Of a DNA stretch of 64,000 nt, positions 45,920 through 54,760 are shown one piece after another. Every line of letters begins with the position of its first letter. Position 1 is the stretch's first letter. Location: the NCBI RefSeq assembly GCF_020880815.1, contig NZ_JAJITD010000004.1, forward strand, positions 415,203 to 479,202. The letters are read 5' to 3'. The notes beneath the pieces are model-generated. The model was given only the letters and a program-made list of their open reading frames with translations. It was not told the DNA's origin and searched no databases. Both the position numbers and the translations under genes were made by a program. The DNA comes from Paraburkholderia sejongensis. Lineage in GTDB: Bacteria > Pseudomonadota > Gammaproteobacteria > Burkholderiales > Burkholderiaceae.

Positions 45920-47287
45920 TTAACGCGCCGGTTGCACGTTCTGGTTGCGGTTGAAGAAGTTCTCCGGGTCGTAAGAGGCCTTGATGCCCTGCAGACGCCG
46001 GTACTTCGCTTCGCCGAACGCCGCGCGGATATCGGCTTCAGTGGTGTCGGAGGCCATGTAATTGGTGTACGCGCCGCCGGCGTTGAACGGCGCGAGCGCC
46101 GCCGCGAAGCGTTTGACCCAGTCGTGGTTGGCTTCGTCGTCGGCCACGTCCTTCCATTCGCCGACGATCATCGCGTTATACGGCGCATGGCGGAAATTGA
46201 TCGCGGCGCTGGCGGGATCGATGCGGCTGATCTCGCCGGCCAGCCGTTCGATCACGATCTTGCCAAGCGGCGACGGGCTGGTTTCGATGAAATGCACGAC
46301 TGCTTCGACTACTTCGTCATGCATACCATTGAGCGTCTGGGTCTTCCAGTAGTGGCGATCGTCCCACGGCGCCTTCGGATCGAGCAGCTGCTGCGCCTGG
46401 CAGTACGGCAGCTCGACGGCCATGTCGGCGATCGGCGTGCCGCACGCGCGAATCCGCTTGAGCGTCGGCTCGGCGGCCGCCATATCGCCCATGAAGCGCA
46501 CCATGATGCCCAGTTGCGTGCGGCCGTCCTTATTGCGGCCGAAATTGAATTCGGTCGCGCACGCGTCGGGCAATTCCGGCGCGATCCGGCGGAAGTTGGC
46601 GATCACCTTGACCGCTTCGTCGAACGAGAAGTAGATCGGTCCGGTGACGGTACGGGTGCCGACCGCATGCACGTTGAACTCGAACGACGTGACGATGCCA
46701 AAGTTGCTCGCGCCGCCGTGCAGCCCCCAGAACAGATCGGGTTCGCGATTCGCATCGGCCGTGACGATGCTGCCGTCGGCCAGCACCACTTGCGCGGAAC
46801 GCAGGTTGTCGCACGCGAGGCCGTACAGCCCGCGCAGCGCGCCGATCCCGCCGCCGAGCGTGAGACCGGCCACGCCCGTCGACGACACCACGCCGCCCGG
46901 GCTGGCGAGGCCGTGCAGCTGGGTGGCCGCGTCGTACACGCCCCACGTCGTGCCGGGGCCGCAGCGGGTCAGCTTGCGCGCCGGATCGACCTGCACGTCG
47001 CGCATCAGGCGCATGTCGAGCACGATGCCGTCCTGGCACAGCGCGAAGCCGAACGCATTGTGGCCGCCGCCGCGCACCGACAACGGCACGCCGACCGCGC
47101 GCGCGGCCCTGATCGCGGCCACCACGACCTGTTCGCTCTCGCACTGGATCACGCCGAGCGGCACCGGATGCGCGGGGGCGGCGGAAAAGCCGTACAGCCG
47201 CGTTGCCTCGCGAAACGCCTGGCTGCCCGCCAGATGCAGTGGGCGGTGAGTGATCTGTTCGATTTCCTTGACGACACTGCTGTTCAT
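45920..47287 (-). CDS. BBE-like FAD-linked oxidase (second copy)
   Basis: 455-residue flavin oxidase of the same family as 2233-3621: LSVRGGGHNAFGFAL (covalent flavin His), GVAGLTLGGGIGALRGLYGL, GGASNFGIVTSFEF and YDPENFFNRNQNVQPAR. The Cys of bicovalent members is missing here too (GGVVSST). AGGGATAAAA precedes the ATG at 47287. It follows the LVIVD gene in one minus-strand unit and is probably part of the island's aromatic metabolism. Confidence 0.85.
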   Translation of the reverse strand: MNSSVVKEIEQITHRPLHLAGSQAFREATRLYGFSAAPAHPVPLGVIQCESEQVVVAAIRAARAVGVPLSVRGGGHNAFGFALCQDGIVLDMRLMRDVQVDPARKLTRCGPGTTWGVYDAATQLHGLASPGGVVSSTGVAGLTLGGGIGALRGLYGLACDNLRSAQVVLADGSIVTADANREPDLFWGLHGGASNFGIVTSFEFNVHAVGTRTVTGPIYFSFDEAVKVIANFRRIAPELPDACATEFNFGRNKDGRTQLGIMVRFMGDMAAAEPTLKRIRACGTPIADMAVELPYCQAQQLLDPKAPWDDRHYWKTQTLNGMHDEVVEAVVHFIETSPSPLGKIVIERLAGEISRIDPASAAINFRHAPYNAMIVGEWKDVADDEANHDWVKRFAAALAPFNAGGAYTNYMASDTTEADIRAAFGEAKYRRLQGIKASYDPENFFNRNQNVQPAR

Positions 47288-47369
47288 TTTTATCCCTCGA
47301 AGCAACGCGTCCGTAGACGCAATTCAGAAATTGATTGGCGATGCCAGGCATCGCCGCCAGGGGCCGGCG

Positions 47370-48917
47370 TCAGTCGCGGGGCGGCCCGAAGTCGGGCTCG
47401 CCCAGTGCCGGGGTGCTCAGCAAATAGATGCCCGTGTTGCCGAAGGCCCAGATCAGCTTGCGGTCCCATTCGATAAACACGTTTTCCATCGGGGTTGCGT
47501 AAGAGTGCGGATCGGCCAGATCGCCGGCCATGCGCGGCACGAAATACGCGGCGATGCTCGCGCGGGCCGGGTCGCGGATGTCGAACACCTGGATGCCGGC
47601 GTTCATGAACGGGTAAATGGCGATGCCCGGATGCGCGCGGCCCGGCTGGAAGTAGTAGCCCGGGCGCTTGGGGCCGAACTTGCCGCGGCGCAGTGCGAAA
47701 TCCGCATACGGCGCGTCGGCGGGCGGCATCGGCCGCGGCAGCACGCCGATGATGGCGGGGTGCGCGGGCTCCTTCACGTCGATCACGAAGATGTCCTTGT
47801 ACGGCTCGTAGCCGTCCTCGTTCATCGGATAGCCGTTGACGAGCACGATGCCCAGCTCGGCGGCGCGCGACGCATCGACGTTGTCGCCCTCGACGCCGCC
47901 GACGTTCAGCGGCAGATCGAGACTGCCGACGGTGACCGGATTGGCGGGGTCGGCGAGATCGATCACGTGAAAGCCGAGTCCGCCCATCACCGCGTAGCCG
48001 TAGCGGCCGCCTTGTTCGAGCGGCGGATTGACCGCGATCGGCATGCGCGCGCCGAGCCATGACGTGCGATTGCCGTGCTGACGCAACCGGCGATACGCAT
48101 CGTCCTCGCCGAGCCGCTGGCCCGGCACCCACCACGCGGAGACGAGGCGCGGTTGGGTCGGATCTTCGAGGTCGTAGATCAATTGGCCCGGCGAATAGAC
48201 GTAGTTCGGATACTCCTGATTGACGAAGGTGTTGTCCGGCGCCGCGGCGATGAATGCGTAGCGGCCGCCGTGATAGGTCGGCACGTCGAGCGCGCCGGAG
48301 CCCTGTTGCACGCGAGCGTGCGGATGCAGCGCATCGGTGCTGACTTCCGCCAGCAGATGCCATTCGGTCGGACTCGTCAGTTCGAACACGCGAAAGCCGC
48401 GGAACATCGGCTTCGCAATCAGTTCGGCAACCCGCTCCGGCTCCGCGTATTTGCCGCCGTCGCCCATCACGTTGAGGCCGCGCGGCACTTCGGCCGACTG
48501 CAGCATCAGCCACTTGCCGAGTTTCGCGTTGAACGCGATGGTCGACGCGCCGAACGTTTCGCCCGGCGCGAACTTTCGGTCCACCAGTACCTTCAGTTCG
48601 CGCGGGTCGGTGATGTCGTAGATGTTCAGGCGCGTCTTGAAGTAGTTGTACATATAGCGCCGGCCATCCCAGTCGATGATCTGCTGCCAGCAGACCGACG
48701 GACTGACGACGATCGGCCAATGCGCGTGCACCGTCATGTTGTGGCGATACTCGCGGTCCTCCAGATAGTCGAGGCTGTCGGCGAGCGGGCGCGCATGGGG
48801 ATAAAACGGTGCGGCATCGGGATGAATGAATTGTCCGGTCGACGCGTCGATCCCATAGTTCGACGGGGATACGTGCGACGGCTCGCGGGCGCCTCGAACA
48901 TCGGCGGGTTCGAACAT
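47370..48917 (-). CDS. LVIVD-repeat beta-propeller protein
   Basis: 515-residue protein with a series of LVIVD-type blades: FKTRLNIYDITDPRELKVL, FRVFELTSPTEWHLLAEV, YSPGQLIYDLEDPTQPRLVSAWW, GFHVIDLADPANPVTVGSLDLP and GIQVFDIRDPARASIAAYF. Such propellers are of unknown function and often accompany oxidative catabolism. No signal peptide. GGAGG precedes the ATG. It is the first gene after the 49001 operator/promoter and should be under LacI-type control. Confidence 0.8.
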   Translation of the reverse strand: MFEPADVRGAREPSHVSPSNYGIDASTGQFIHPDAAPFYPHARPLADSLDYLEDREYRHNMTVHAHWPIVVSPSVCWQQIIDWDGRRYMYNYFKTRLNIYDITDPRELKVLVDRKFAPGETFGASTIAFNAKLGKWLMLQSAEVPRGLNVMGDGGKYAEPERVAELIAKPMFRGFRVFELTSPTEWHLLAEVSTDALHPHARVQQGSGALDVPTYHGGRYAFIAAAPDNTFVNQEYPNYVYSPGQLIYDLEDPTQPRLVSAWWVPGQRLGEDDAYRRLRQHGNRTSWLGARMPIAVNPPLEQGGRYGYAVMGGLGFHVIDLADPANPVTVGSLDLPLNVGGVEGDNVDASRAAELGIVLVNGYPMNEDGYEPYKDIFVIDVKEPAHPAIIGVLPRPMPPADAPYADFALRRGKFGPKRPGYYFQPGRAHPGIAIYPFMNAGIQVFDIRDPARASIAAYFVPRMAGDLADPHSYATPMENVFIEWDRKLIWAFGNTGIYLLSTPALGEPDFGPPRD

Positions 48918-49000
48918 GGTGCTGCCTCCTCCATCAAGCTTGCGGAGCTTCAGCAGGGAATGCGGGCTGACGCTTCGAGGTAGGGTACGGCGAAGGATTT

Positions 49001-49016
49001 ATGCAATCGATTGCAT
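49001..49016. promoter_or_regulatory. LacI-type operator 1
   Basis: ATGCAATCGATTGCAT, a perfect 16-base palindrome, overlapping the end of the -10 box (49015-49020, minus strand). CG-centred palindromes of this kind are classic LacI-family sites. Confidence 0.8.
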
Positions 49017-49043
49017 TATTAACAGCCGAAATTTGACTGTCAA
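49015..49043 (-). promoter_or_regulatory. Promoter of the LVIVD/BBE/BKACE unit
   Basis: Reading leftwards: -35 TTGACA (49038-49043, perfect), 17-base spacer, -10 AATAAT (49015-49020), followed at once by operator 1. The coding start is about 95 bases further on. Confidence 0.8.
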
Positions 49044-49220
49044 TTTATTTCGCCGGCCTGCGCGGCGCTGCTGAAAATGCCTCAATCGCTTGCTGGGCGG
49101 GCCTTCGACGGTCCTGCTATAAGCACAAGGAAAGTAGCTATAAACAAAGGTGGTTCGGGGTTTTCCCGGGGAGCCCCATGGTTGGGCGGTGCTGTGCGGG
49201 CGCGCATCGACAACAAGTGC

Positions 49221-49249
49221 TTGACGCTAACTTTATCGCTGGCTAGCAT
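49221..49249 (+). promoter_or_regulatory. Promoter of the dioxygenase operon
   Basis: -35 TTGACG (49221-49226), 17-base spacer, -10 TAGCAT (49244-49249), immediately followed by operator 2. Leader to the ATG at 49283 is short. Confidence 0.75.
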
Positions 49250-49262
49250 GCAATCGATTGCA
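49249..49262. promoter_or_regulatory. LacI-type operator 2
   Basis: TGCAATCGATTGCA, same palindrome as at 49001 and 58523, placed right after the -10 box, so bound repressor would cover the transcription start. Confidence 0.8.
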
Positions 49263-49282
49263 AAACAAATTGCGGAGACGAC

Positions 49283-50170
49283 ATGGTCGCGCACGGTTTG
49301 GTCGGCGATGAACGGTCCCTGACGGATACGGTCATCAAAGCGTTCGAAGATACCCAGGACCCGCGTCTGAAGACGCTGATGGCGGCGCTCGTCAGGCATG
49401 CGCATGCGTTCGTGCGCGAGGTGGACCTGAGCGAGCGCGAACTCGAGGCGGCGCTCGATTTCCTGGTGAGGATCGGCCAGTCGACGCATGACAGCCATAA
49501 CGAAGCGGTGCTCGCGGCGGACGTGCTGGGGATTTCGACGCTCGTTTCGCTGCGCTGCAATCCGGCCGCGCAGGGCCAGACGGCGGCGGCGTTGCTGGGC
49601 CCGTTCTGGCGTGCCGACGCGCCGCTGTGCGAGCCCGGCGCCGACATTGCGCGCGCGCCGATCGACGCCGAGCCGCTGTTCGTCGCCGGTCGCGTGCTGG
49701 ATCCGGCGGGACAGCCGCTTGCCGGCGCGCTGGTCGACGTGTGGCAGGCCTCGCCCGATGGCCTCTACGAAAATCAGGATGACGGGCAGCCCGACATGAA
49801 TCTGCGCGGCAGGTTCGTCACGGACGACGCGGGCCGGTTCCGCTTTCGCACGGTGCGGCCGCGCGGTTATCCGGTGCCCACGGACGGCCCGGTCGGCGAG
49901 CTGCTCGCCGCGCAGCGGCGTCATCCGTACCGGCCCGCGCATCTGCATTTCATGGTGTCGCGCGACGGCAGCAAAACGCTGATCACGCAGATCTTCGCGG
50001 ACGACGCCGAGTATCTCGACAGCGACGTGGTGTTCGGCGCGACCGGGAGCACCGTCGGCCGGCTCGTCCGGCATCCGGCTGAAGCGGACCTGCCCGCGCG
50101 CTACACGCTCGATTACGACTTCGTGCTGCAAGCCGGCACGCGCACTTTTCCGAAACCGCCCATCAAGTGA
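49283..50170 (+). CDS. Intradiol ring-cleavage dioxygenase (hydroxyquinol 1,2-dioxygenase type)
   Basis: 295-residue non-haem Fe(III) enzyme that opens a catechol-type ring between its hydroxyls. The amino-terminal dimerisation helix region (DPRLKTLMAALVRHAHAFVREVDLSERELEAALDFLVRIGQ) and the catalytic ligands (Tyr of DGLYENQD, Tyr of PRGYPVPTDGPVG, His pair in RPAHLHFMV) are intact. The ENQD and TDGPVG context is that of hydroxyquinol/6-chlorohydroxyquinol 1,2-dioxygenases more than catechol ones, giving maleylacetate. CGGAGACGAC precedes the ATG. First gene of the operator-2 operon. Confidence 0.88.
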   Translation: MVAHGLVGDERSLTDTVIKAFEDTQDPRLKTLMAALVRHAHAFVREVDLSERELEAALDFLVRIGQSTHDSHNEAVLAADVLGISTLVSLRCNPAAQGQTAAALLGPFWRADAPLCEPGADIARAPIDAEPLFVAGRVLDPAGQPLAGALVDVWQASPDGLYENQDDGQPDMNLRGRFVTDDAGRFRFRTVRPRGYPVPTDGPVGELLAAQRRHPYRPAHLHFMVSRDGSKTLITQIFADDAEYLDSDVVFGATGSTVGRLVRHPAEADLPARYTLDYDFVLQAGTRTFPKPPIK

Positions 50171-50183
50171 GCACGGCAATCCG

Positions 50184-50957
50184 ATGAACACGTCAACCCA
50201 CGCATCCTCCTCAAGCACTCCTCTGCACGGCCAGGTGGCCGTCGTCCTCGGCGGCAACGGCGGCATCGGCGTCGCCGCCGCGCGGCATCTCGCGGCGGCC
50301 GGCGCGACGATCGCGCTGGTGACGTTCCGGCACGACGCGAGTGCCGATCAGGTGCTGCAGGCGTTGCCCGGCAGCGGCCACAAGATTTTCCAGGCAGACC
50401 TGACCGATAGCGCATCGCTGACCCGGCTCGCGTCGGCTGTCGCCGCCGAGTGGCAGCGCGCCGACATCCTCGTGAATGCCGCCGGCAAGACCTACGCGGT
50501 GCCGCACGCCGATCTGGACGGCCTGAGCGACGCGATGATCGACGAGATCTTCGCGATCAACTATCGCGGCGCGTTCGCCGCGGTGCGCGCGTTCGCGCCG
50601 CTGCTGCGCGAGGGCGACGGCGGTCTGGTGGTCAACGTGTCGTCGATCGCGGCGAGTACCGCGGTCGGCAGCAATATCGCTTATTGCTCGGCGAAGGCCG
50701 CGCTCGACACGATGACCCGCGCGCTCGGCCGCGCGCTCGCGCCGCAAATTCGCGTGCTCGGCGTGAGTCCGGGCGTCGTCGATACCGGCTTCGTGCCGGG
50801 GCGCAGCGCCGATTTCAACCAGCAGGTCGGCGCGCGCACGCCGCTCGGACGGATCGGCAGTCCTGACGATGTCGCCGCCGCGATCGAGGCATGCGCGACG
50901 CGGCTGCGTTTTTCGACCGGCGTGACCATCGTGGTCGACGGCGGCCGGCAGCTGTGA
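50184..50957 (+). CDS. SDR-family oxidoreductase
   Basis: 257-residue short-chain dehydrogenase. The cofactor site is VVLGGNGGIGVAAARHLAAAG (TGxxxGIG variant with first G kept), then NAAGKTY and the catalytic Ser/Tyr/Lys in VNVSSIAAS and AYCSAKAALD. The end GVTIVVDGGRQL is usual. It starts 13 bases after the dioxygenase stop. It might reduce a keto intermediate of the pathway; maleylacetate reductases are of other families, so its step is unknown. Confidence 0.85.
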   Translation: MNTSTHASSSSTPLHGQVAVVLGGNGGIGVAAARHLAAAGATIALVTFRHDASADQVLQALPGSGHKIFQADLTDSASLTRLASAVAAEWQRADILVNAAGKTYAVPHADLDGLSDAMIDEIFAINYRGAFAAVRAFAPLLREGDGGLVVNVSSIAASTAVGSNIAYCSAKAALDTMTRALGRALAPQIRVLGVSPGVVDTGFVPGRSADFNQQVGARTPLGRIGSPDDVAAAIEACATRLRFSTGVTIVVDGGRQL

Positions 50958-51011
50958 TGCTGCAATCCGCGGACTGCGCACTCGAAAATTACTTTTGAAG
51001 GAACACGCTGC

Positions 51012-51989
51012 ATGAAGGCATTGAAACTGTACCGGGCGGTCGACACCGTCGACGCGCTGCAACTCGAATTGGCCGAGTGCGCGCCGCCGGCGCTGGAGCG
51101 CGGCCAACTGCTGATCGAAGTGCACAGCGCCGCGGTCAATCCGAGCGACGTGAAGGCCGCGTTGGGTCTGATGCCGCACGCGGTGTGGCCGCGCGTGCCG
51201 GGTCGCGACTACGCCGGCACCGTGCTGGAGGGCCCCGCGGAGTGGATCGGCAAGCAGGTGTGGGGCAGCGGCGGCGAGCTGGGAATCCGGCGCAACGGCA
51301 GCCACGCGCGGAATCTGGTGGTCGACGAAGCCGGCGTGCGCGAAAAGCCCGCCGCGGTGCCGCTGCTCGAAGCCGGCGCAGTCGGCGTGCCGTTCGTTAC
51401 CGCATACGAGGGCTTGCGCCGCGCGGGGCTGTCCGGCGACACGCGCAGCGTGCTGGTGCTCGGCGCCAACGGCAAGGTCGGGCAAGCGGCGATCCAGCTC
51501 GCGAGCGCCCAGGCAGTGAAAGTGATCGCGGTCACTCGCAACGGCGAAGCGTATCAGGGGCATGCGAACGGCGAGGTCGAAGTGATCGATGCCAGCACCA
51601 TGCCGGTGGCGGAGCGCGTGCGCGAGTGCACCGACGGCCGCGGCGCGGACATCGTGTTCAACACGGTCGGCAGTCCGTATTTCGAGGCGGGCAATGCGTC
51701 GATGGCCAAGGGCGCGACCCAGGTGTTCATTTCGACGCTCGAGCGCAGCGTGCCGTTCGATATTTTCACGTTCTACCGCGGCCAGCACACGTATGTCGGT
51801 ATCGACACGCTCGCGCTCGATCATGTCGAATGCGCGGCGATCTTCGACGCGTTGTCCGACGGTTTTGCCCGAGAAGTGCTGCGGCCGTTCCCGGTCAAGC
51901 CGGGCTTCGTCTATCCGCTTGCGCAGGCGCACGACGCTTATCGTCAGGTCGCGGCGGGCGCGCGCGAGCGGGTTGTGCTGACGCCATGA
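51012..51989 (+). CDS. MDR-family NAD(P)H:quinone oxidoreductase-like enzyme
   Basis: 325-residue zinc-independent alcohol dehydrogenase-like protein. SAAVNPSDVKAALGLMP and VPGRDYAGTVLEGP are the GroES-like part; VLVLGANGKVGQAAIQLASAQAVKVIAVTRN is the nucleotide site. No structural zinc Cys cluster is present. AAGGAA 9 bases before the ATG. Its stop overlaps the cupin gene. It may reduce a quinone or enone produced by the pathway. Confidence 0.85.
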   Translation: MKALKLYRAVDTVDALQLELAECAPPALERGQLLIEVHSAAVNPSDVKAALGLMPHAVWPRVPGRDYAGTVLEGPAEWIGKQVWGSGGELGIRRNGSHARNLVVDEAGVREKPAAVPLLEAGAVGVPFVTAYEGLRRAGLSGDTRSVLVLGANGKVGQAAIQLASAQAVKVIAVTRNGEAYQGHANGEVEVIDASTMPVAERVRECTDGRGADIVFNTVGSPYFEAGNASMAKGATQVFISTLERSVPFDIFTFYRGQHTYVGIDTLALDHVECAAIFDALSDGFAREVLRPFPVKPGFVYPLAQAHDAYRQVAAGARERVVLTP

Positions 51990-52342
51990 AGGTGATCCGT
52001 TACACGCAGATGCCGCGTTACGAGGCGGCCCATCACGACGGCATGCATTGTCGCCGCGTGCAGGGCTACGAGGTTTCGCCCGCGCAACTGGGCTGGCAAG
52101 GTCTGTCGTGGCTGCTGCCAGGCGGGCGGACCTCGCTGGCCAGCTCGACGGTGGAAAAACTCTATCTGGTGCTGGCGGGCGAGGTGACGATCGGCGACGG
52201 CAGCGAAGAAGCGGTGCTGCGCCCGTACGACAGTTGTTATCTGGCGCCCGGCGAGTCGCGGCAGTTGCGCAACGATAGCGCGCTGCCCGCCGCGATCCTG
52301 TTGACGATGCCCTACGAAGCGAGGGTTTTGCCTGACGAATGA
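51986..52342 (+). CDS. Small cupin-domain protein
   Basis: 118-residue single-domain cupin: LLPGGRTSLASSTVEKLYLVLAGEVTIGDGSEEAVLRPYDSCYLAPGESRQLRND. The metal-binding His pair of classic cupins is not conserved (HxH is replaced around SLASSTVEK), so a metal-free binding or lyase role is possible. Coupled to the MDR gene by ATGA. Function unknown. Confidence 0.8.
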   Translation: MKVIRYTQMPRYEAAHHDGMHCRRVQGYEVSPAQLGWQGLSWLLPGGRTSLASSTVEKLYLVLAGEVTIGDGSEEAVLRPYDSCYLAPGESRQLRNDSALPAAILLTMPYEARVLPDE

Positions 52343-52397
52343 CGGTGCCGGGAAGGTCGCAGAAGATAGCTCAACGAATCTTTATCCGGAGGTAGCT

Positions 52398-53573
52398 GTG
52401 ACGAAAAACACGCGAACAAGGTATCTCAAGCTGGTGCTGCTCGGCGCCGTGCTGGCCGCCGCCCAGGCGAGCGCGCAAGTGAAGATCGGTTTTCTCGGCA
52501 CGCTGTCGGGTCCGGGCGGCGCGCTCGGGCAGGATCAATACGACGGCTTCATGCTGGCGCTCGCGCAAAAGGACAACAAGCTGGGCGGCGTGCCGGTTCA
52601 GGTCGTCAAGGCCGACGACCGGCTCAGTCCGGACCTCGCGGTGCAGGCGGCGCGCAAGCTGATCGAGGACGACAAGGTCTCGATCATCACCGGCATGACC
52701 TACGGTAATGTGATGATGGCGGCGGCCAAGCCGATCACGTCGGCCGGCGTCGTGCTGCTCAGCTCGAATGCGAGCCCGGCGCCGCTGGCCGGCGGCGGCT
52801 GTACGCCGCTGATGTTCTCGGTTTCATCGGGCACGATGGACCAGATCAACGAGTCGGGCGGCCAGTTGACGCAAGACCTCGGCTACAAGCGCGTCTATGT
52901 AATGGCACCGAACTATCAGGCTGGCCGCGACGCGGTCGAGGGCTTCAAGCACACATACCGGCAACAGCCGGTCGACGAAGTCTATACGCCGCTGAATCAG
53001 CTCGATTTCTCCGCGGAAATCGCGCAATTGCAAGCGGCCAATCCGGACGCGGTCTATGTGTTCTATCCGGGCGGGCAGGCGGTCAACTTCATCAAGCAAT
53101 ACCGCCAGGCCGGTCTGCTGGGCAAGCTGCCGCTGATTTCGGTGGCGACGGTCGACGGCACCACGTTGCCGGCGTTGCGCGACACAGCGGTCGGCGCGAT
53201 CACCGCGTCCGCGTACTCGCCCGACCTGGACAATCCGCAGAACCGCCAATTCGTCGCCGCGTTCAAGGAGAAGTACGGACGCATTCCGTCGATGTACGCG
53301 GCCGCATCGTACGACGCCGCGCAACTGCTCGATGTCGCAATGCGCAAGGTGGGTGGCAACGTTACGGACAAGAACGCGTTGCGCGCGGCGCTGAAGACGG
53401 CGGATTTCAAATCGGTACGCGGCAATTTCAAGTTCGATACCAACCAGTTCGGTCTGGTCGACTTCTATCGCGTCGACGTCGTCAAAAACGCAGCGGGCGC
53501 CGAGTTGGCGACCCGCTCGAAGATCAAGGTCGACTATCGCAGTCGCGACGCCGGCCAGTGTTCGATGAAGTAA
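52398..53573 (+). CDS. Branched-chain-type ABC substrate-binding protein
   Basis: 391-residue periplasmic binding protein (Peripla_BP_6). Signal peptide ends at QASAQ; then VKIGFLGTLSGPGGALGQDQYDGFMLALAQ and GRDAVEGFKHTYRQQPVDEVYTPLNQLDFSAEIAQLQAANPDAVYVFYPGG, typical of LivJ-like proteins in aromatic catabolism clusters. The start is GTG with CGGAGGTAGCT before it. No permease or ATPase gene is present in the island. The ligand is probably the aromatic substrate of the pathway. Confidence 0.85.
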   Translation: MTKNTRTRYLKLVLLGAVLAAAQASAQVKIGFLGTLSGPGGALGQDQYDGFMLALAQKDNKLGGVPVQVVKADDRLSPDLAVQAARKLIEDDKVSIITGMTYGNVMMAAAKPITSAGVVLLSSNASPAPLAGGGCTPLMFSVSSGTMDQINESGGQLTQDLGYKRVYVMAPNYQAGRDAVEGFKHTYRQQPVDEVYTPLNQLDFSAEIAQLQAANPDAVYVFYPGGQAVNFIKQYRQAGLLGKLPLISVATVDGTTLPALRDTAVGAITASAYSPDLDNPQNRQFVAAFKEKYGRIPSMYAAASYDAAQLLDVAMRKVGGNVTDKNALRAALKTADFKSVRGNFKFDTNQFGLVDFYRVDVVKNAAGAELATRSKIKVDYRSRDAGQCSMK

Positions 53574-53649
53574 GCAGCCGGGTAGGCCGCATTCACGCAG
53601 CCTCCGTCAATACACCGAAGTTTCTTTTTTCTCTAGCGAGTCGCGATTC

Positions 53650-54240
53650 ATGAATCGGAAAACCATCCACGTGATTGCCTTGTCGGGCAGCCTGCGCAAA
53701 GCCTCGACCAATACCGCGCTGTTGCGCGCCGCGCGCGAGCTCGCGCCGGACGGCATGGAGCTGGAAATCGTCGAGCTCGGCGATCTGCCGTTCTTCAACG
53801 AAGATGTCGAGAAGGCCGGCGTACCGGCCGCGGTGACCGCGTTGAGCGAGAAAATTCGCCGGGCCGACGCGGTGCTGCTCGCGACCCCCGAATATAACTT
53901 TTCGTTTTCAGGGGTCCTGAAAAATGCGCTGGACTGGCTCTCGCGTCCGAGCAGCGGAGCTCCGCTCGCCGGCAAGCCGGCGGGCATCGTCGGCGCCGGC
54001 GCGGGCTTCGGCACGGCGCGCGCGCAAGCGCAGTTGCGGCTGGTTTGCCAGGCGCTCGACATGGTCACGCTGAACAAACCCGAGGTGCTGGTTACGCAAA
54101 CCTGGTCGCGTTTCGATGCGCAAGGTCGATTGACCGATGCGCCCACGCGCGACGTTCTGACCGCATTCATGGCTCGCTTCGGCGACTGGATCGAACTGCA
54201 GACGCGCGCGGAACAACAACTGAAGGAGGTCGTGGCATGA
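53650..54240 (+). CDS. NADPH-dependent FMN reductase
   Basis: 196-residue flavodoxin-fold reductase. HVIALSGSLRKASTNTALLRAARELAP is the FMN phosphate loop (SGSxRxxSxN), and LLATPEYNFSFSGVLKNALDWLSRPSSG is the family's second signature (PEYN). It may supply reduced FMN to a monooxygenase or reduce a quinone. Its stop overlaps the next start (ATGA). Confidence 0.88.
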   Translation: MNRKTIHVIALSGSLRKASTNTALLRAARELAPDGMELEIVELGDLPFFNEDVEKAGVPAAVTALSEKIRRADAVLLATPEYNFSFSGVLKNALDWLSRPSSGAPLAGKPAGIVGAGAGFGTARAQAQLRLVCQALDMVTLNKPEVLVTQTWSRFDAQGRLTDAPTRDVLTAFMARFGDWIELQTRAEQQLKEVVA

Positions 54241-54629
54241 CGCATCAACGCAGCTATATCAAGCGCGATAACGCGCAGGCACGCGCCTATTCGCCGGCGG
54301 TCGTCACGCAGGGCGGCCGCATCGTGTGGCTGGCCGGACAGACCGTGGTCGCGGATCGCGAAGGTCGCTCGCTGGCCGGCAATTTCGAAGGCCAGGTGCG
54401 CGAAATCTTCGCGCTGCTCGCCGCCACGCTGGAGCAGGCCGGCGGCACGCTGGCGAGTCTGGTGACGATGACCGTGTCGATCACCGATGCGCGCTTCGGC
54501 GATGCGTTCACGCAAATCCGCAAAGAGATCTTCGGCGACAACTTTCCGGCCAGCGCGCTGATCACCGTCGCGGGGCTCGCGAAACCGGAAATGCTGGTGG
54601 AAATCCAGGGTATCGCGGTGGTCGATTGA
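54237..54629 (+). CDS. RidA/YjgF-like protein without catalytic Arg
   Basis: 130-residue trimeric RidA-fold protein: GGRIVWLAGQTVVADREG, FEGQVREIFALLAATLEQAGGTLASLVTMTVSITDARFGDAF, and PASALITVAGLAKPEMLVEIQGIAVV. The Arg of enamine deaminases (in the V-A-R-L-P context) is Gly here (VAGLAKP), so it is not a standard RidA and may act on another compound. GGAGG precedes the ATG. Last gene of the operator-2 operon. Confidence 0.85.
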   Translation: MTHQRSYIKRDNAQARAYSPAVVTQGGRIVWLAGQTVVADREGRSLAGNFEGQVREIFALLAATLEQAGGTLASLVTMTVSITDARFGDAFTQIRKEIFGDNFPASALITVAGLAKPEMLVEIQGIAVVD

Positions 54630-54641
54630 CCCAGCGGCACA

Positions 54642-54676
54642 CCGGATGGCGCCCGGGTTGACCAGGCGGCATCCGG
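54642..54676 (+). terminator. Hairpin after the dioxygenase operon
   Basis: CCGGATGGCGCC pairs with GGCGGCATCCGG with one mismatch and an 11-base loop. It lacks a T-run, so it may be a partial terminator. Confidence 0.45.
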
Positions 54677-54760
54677 GCGAGCAGGAGTAAGCCGCTCGTA
54701 TTGCACCGGGGATAAAATACGGCCTCACGTTTATAACAGGCGCTGCCGGGAATTGGTTGC

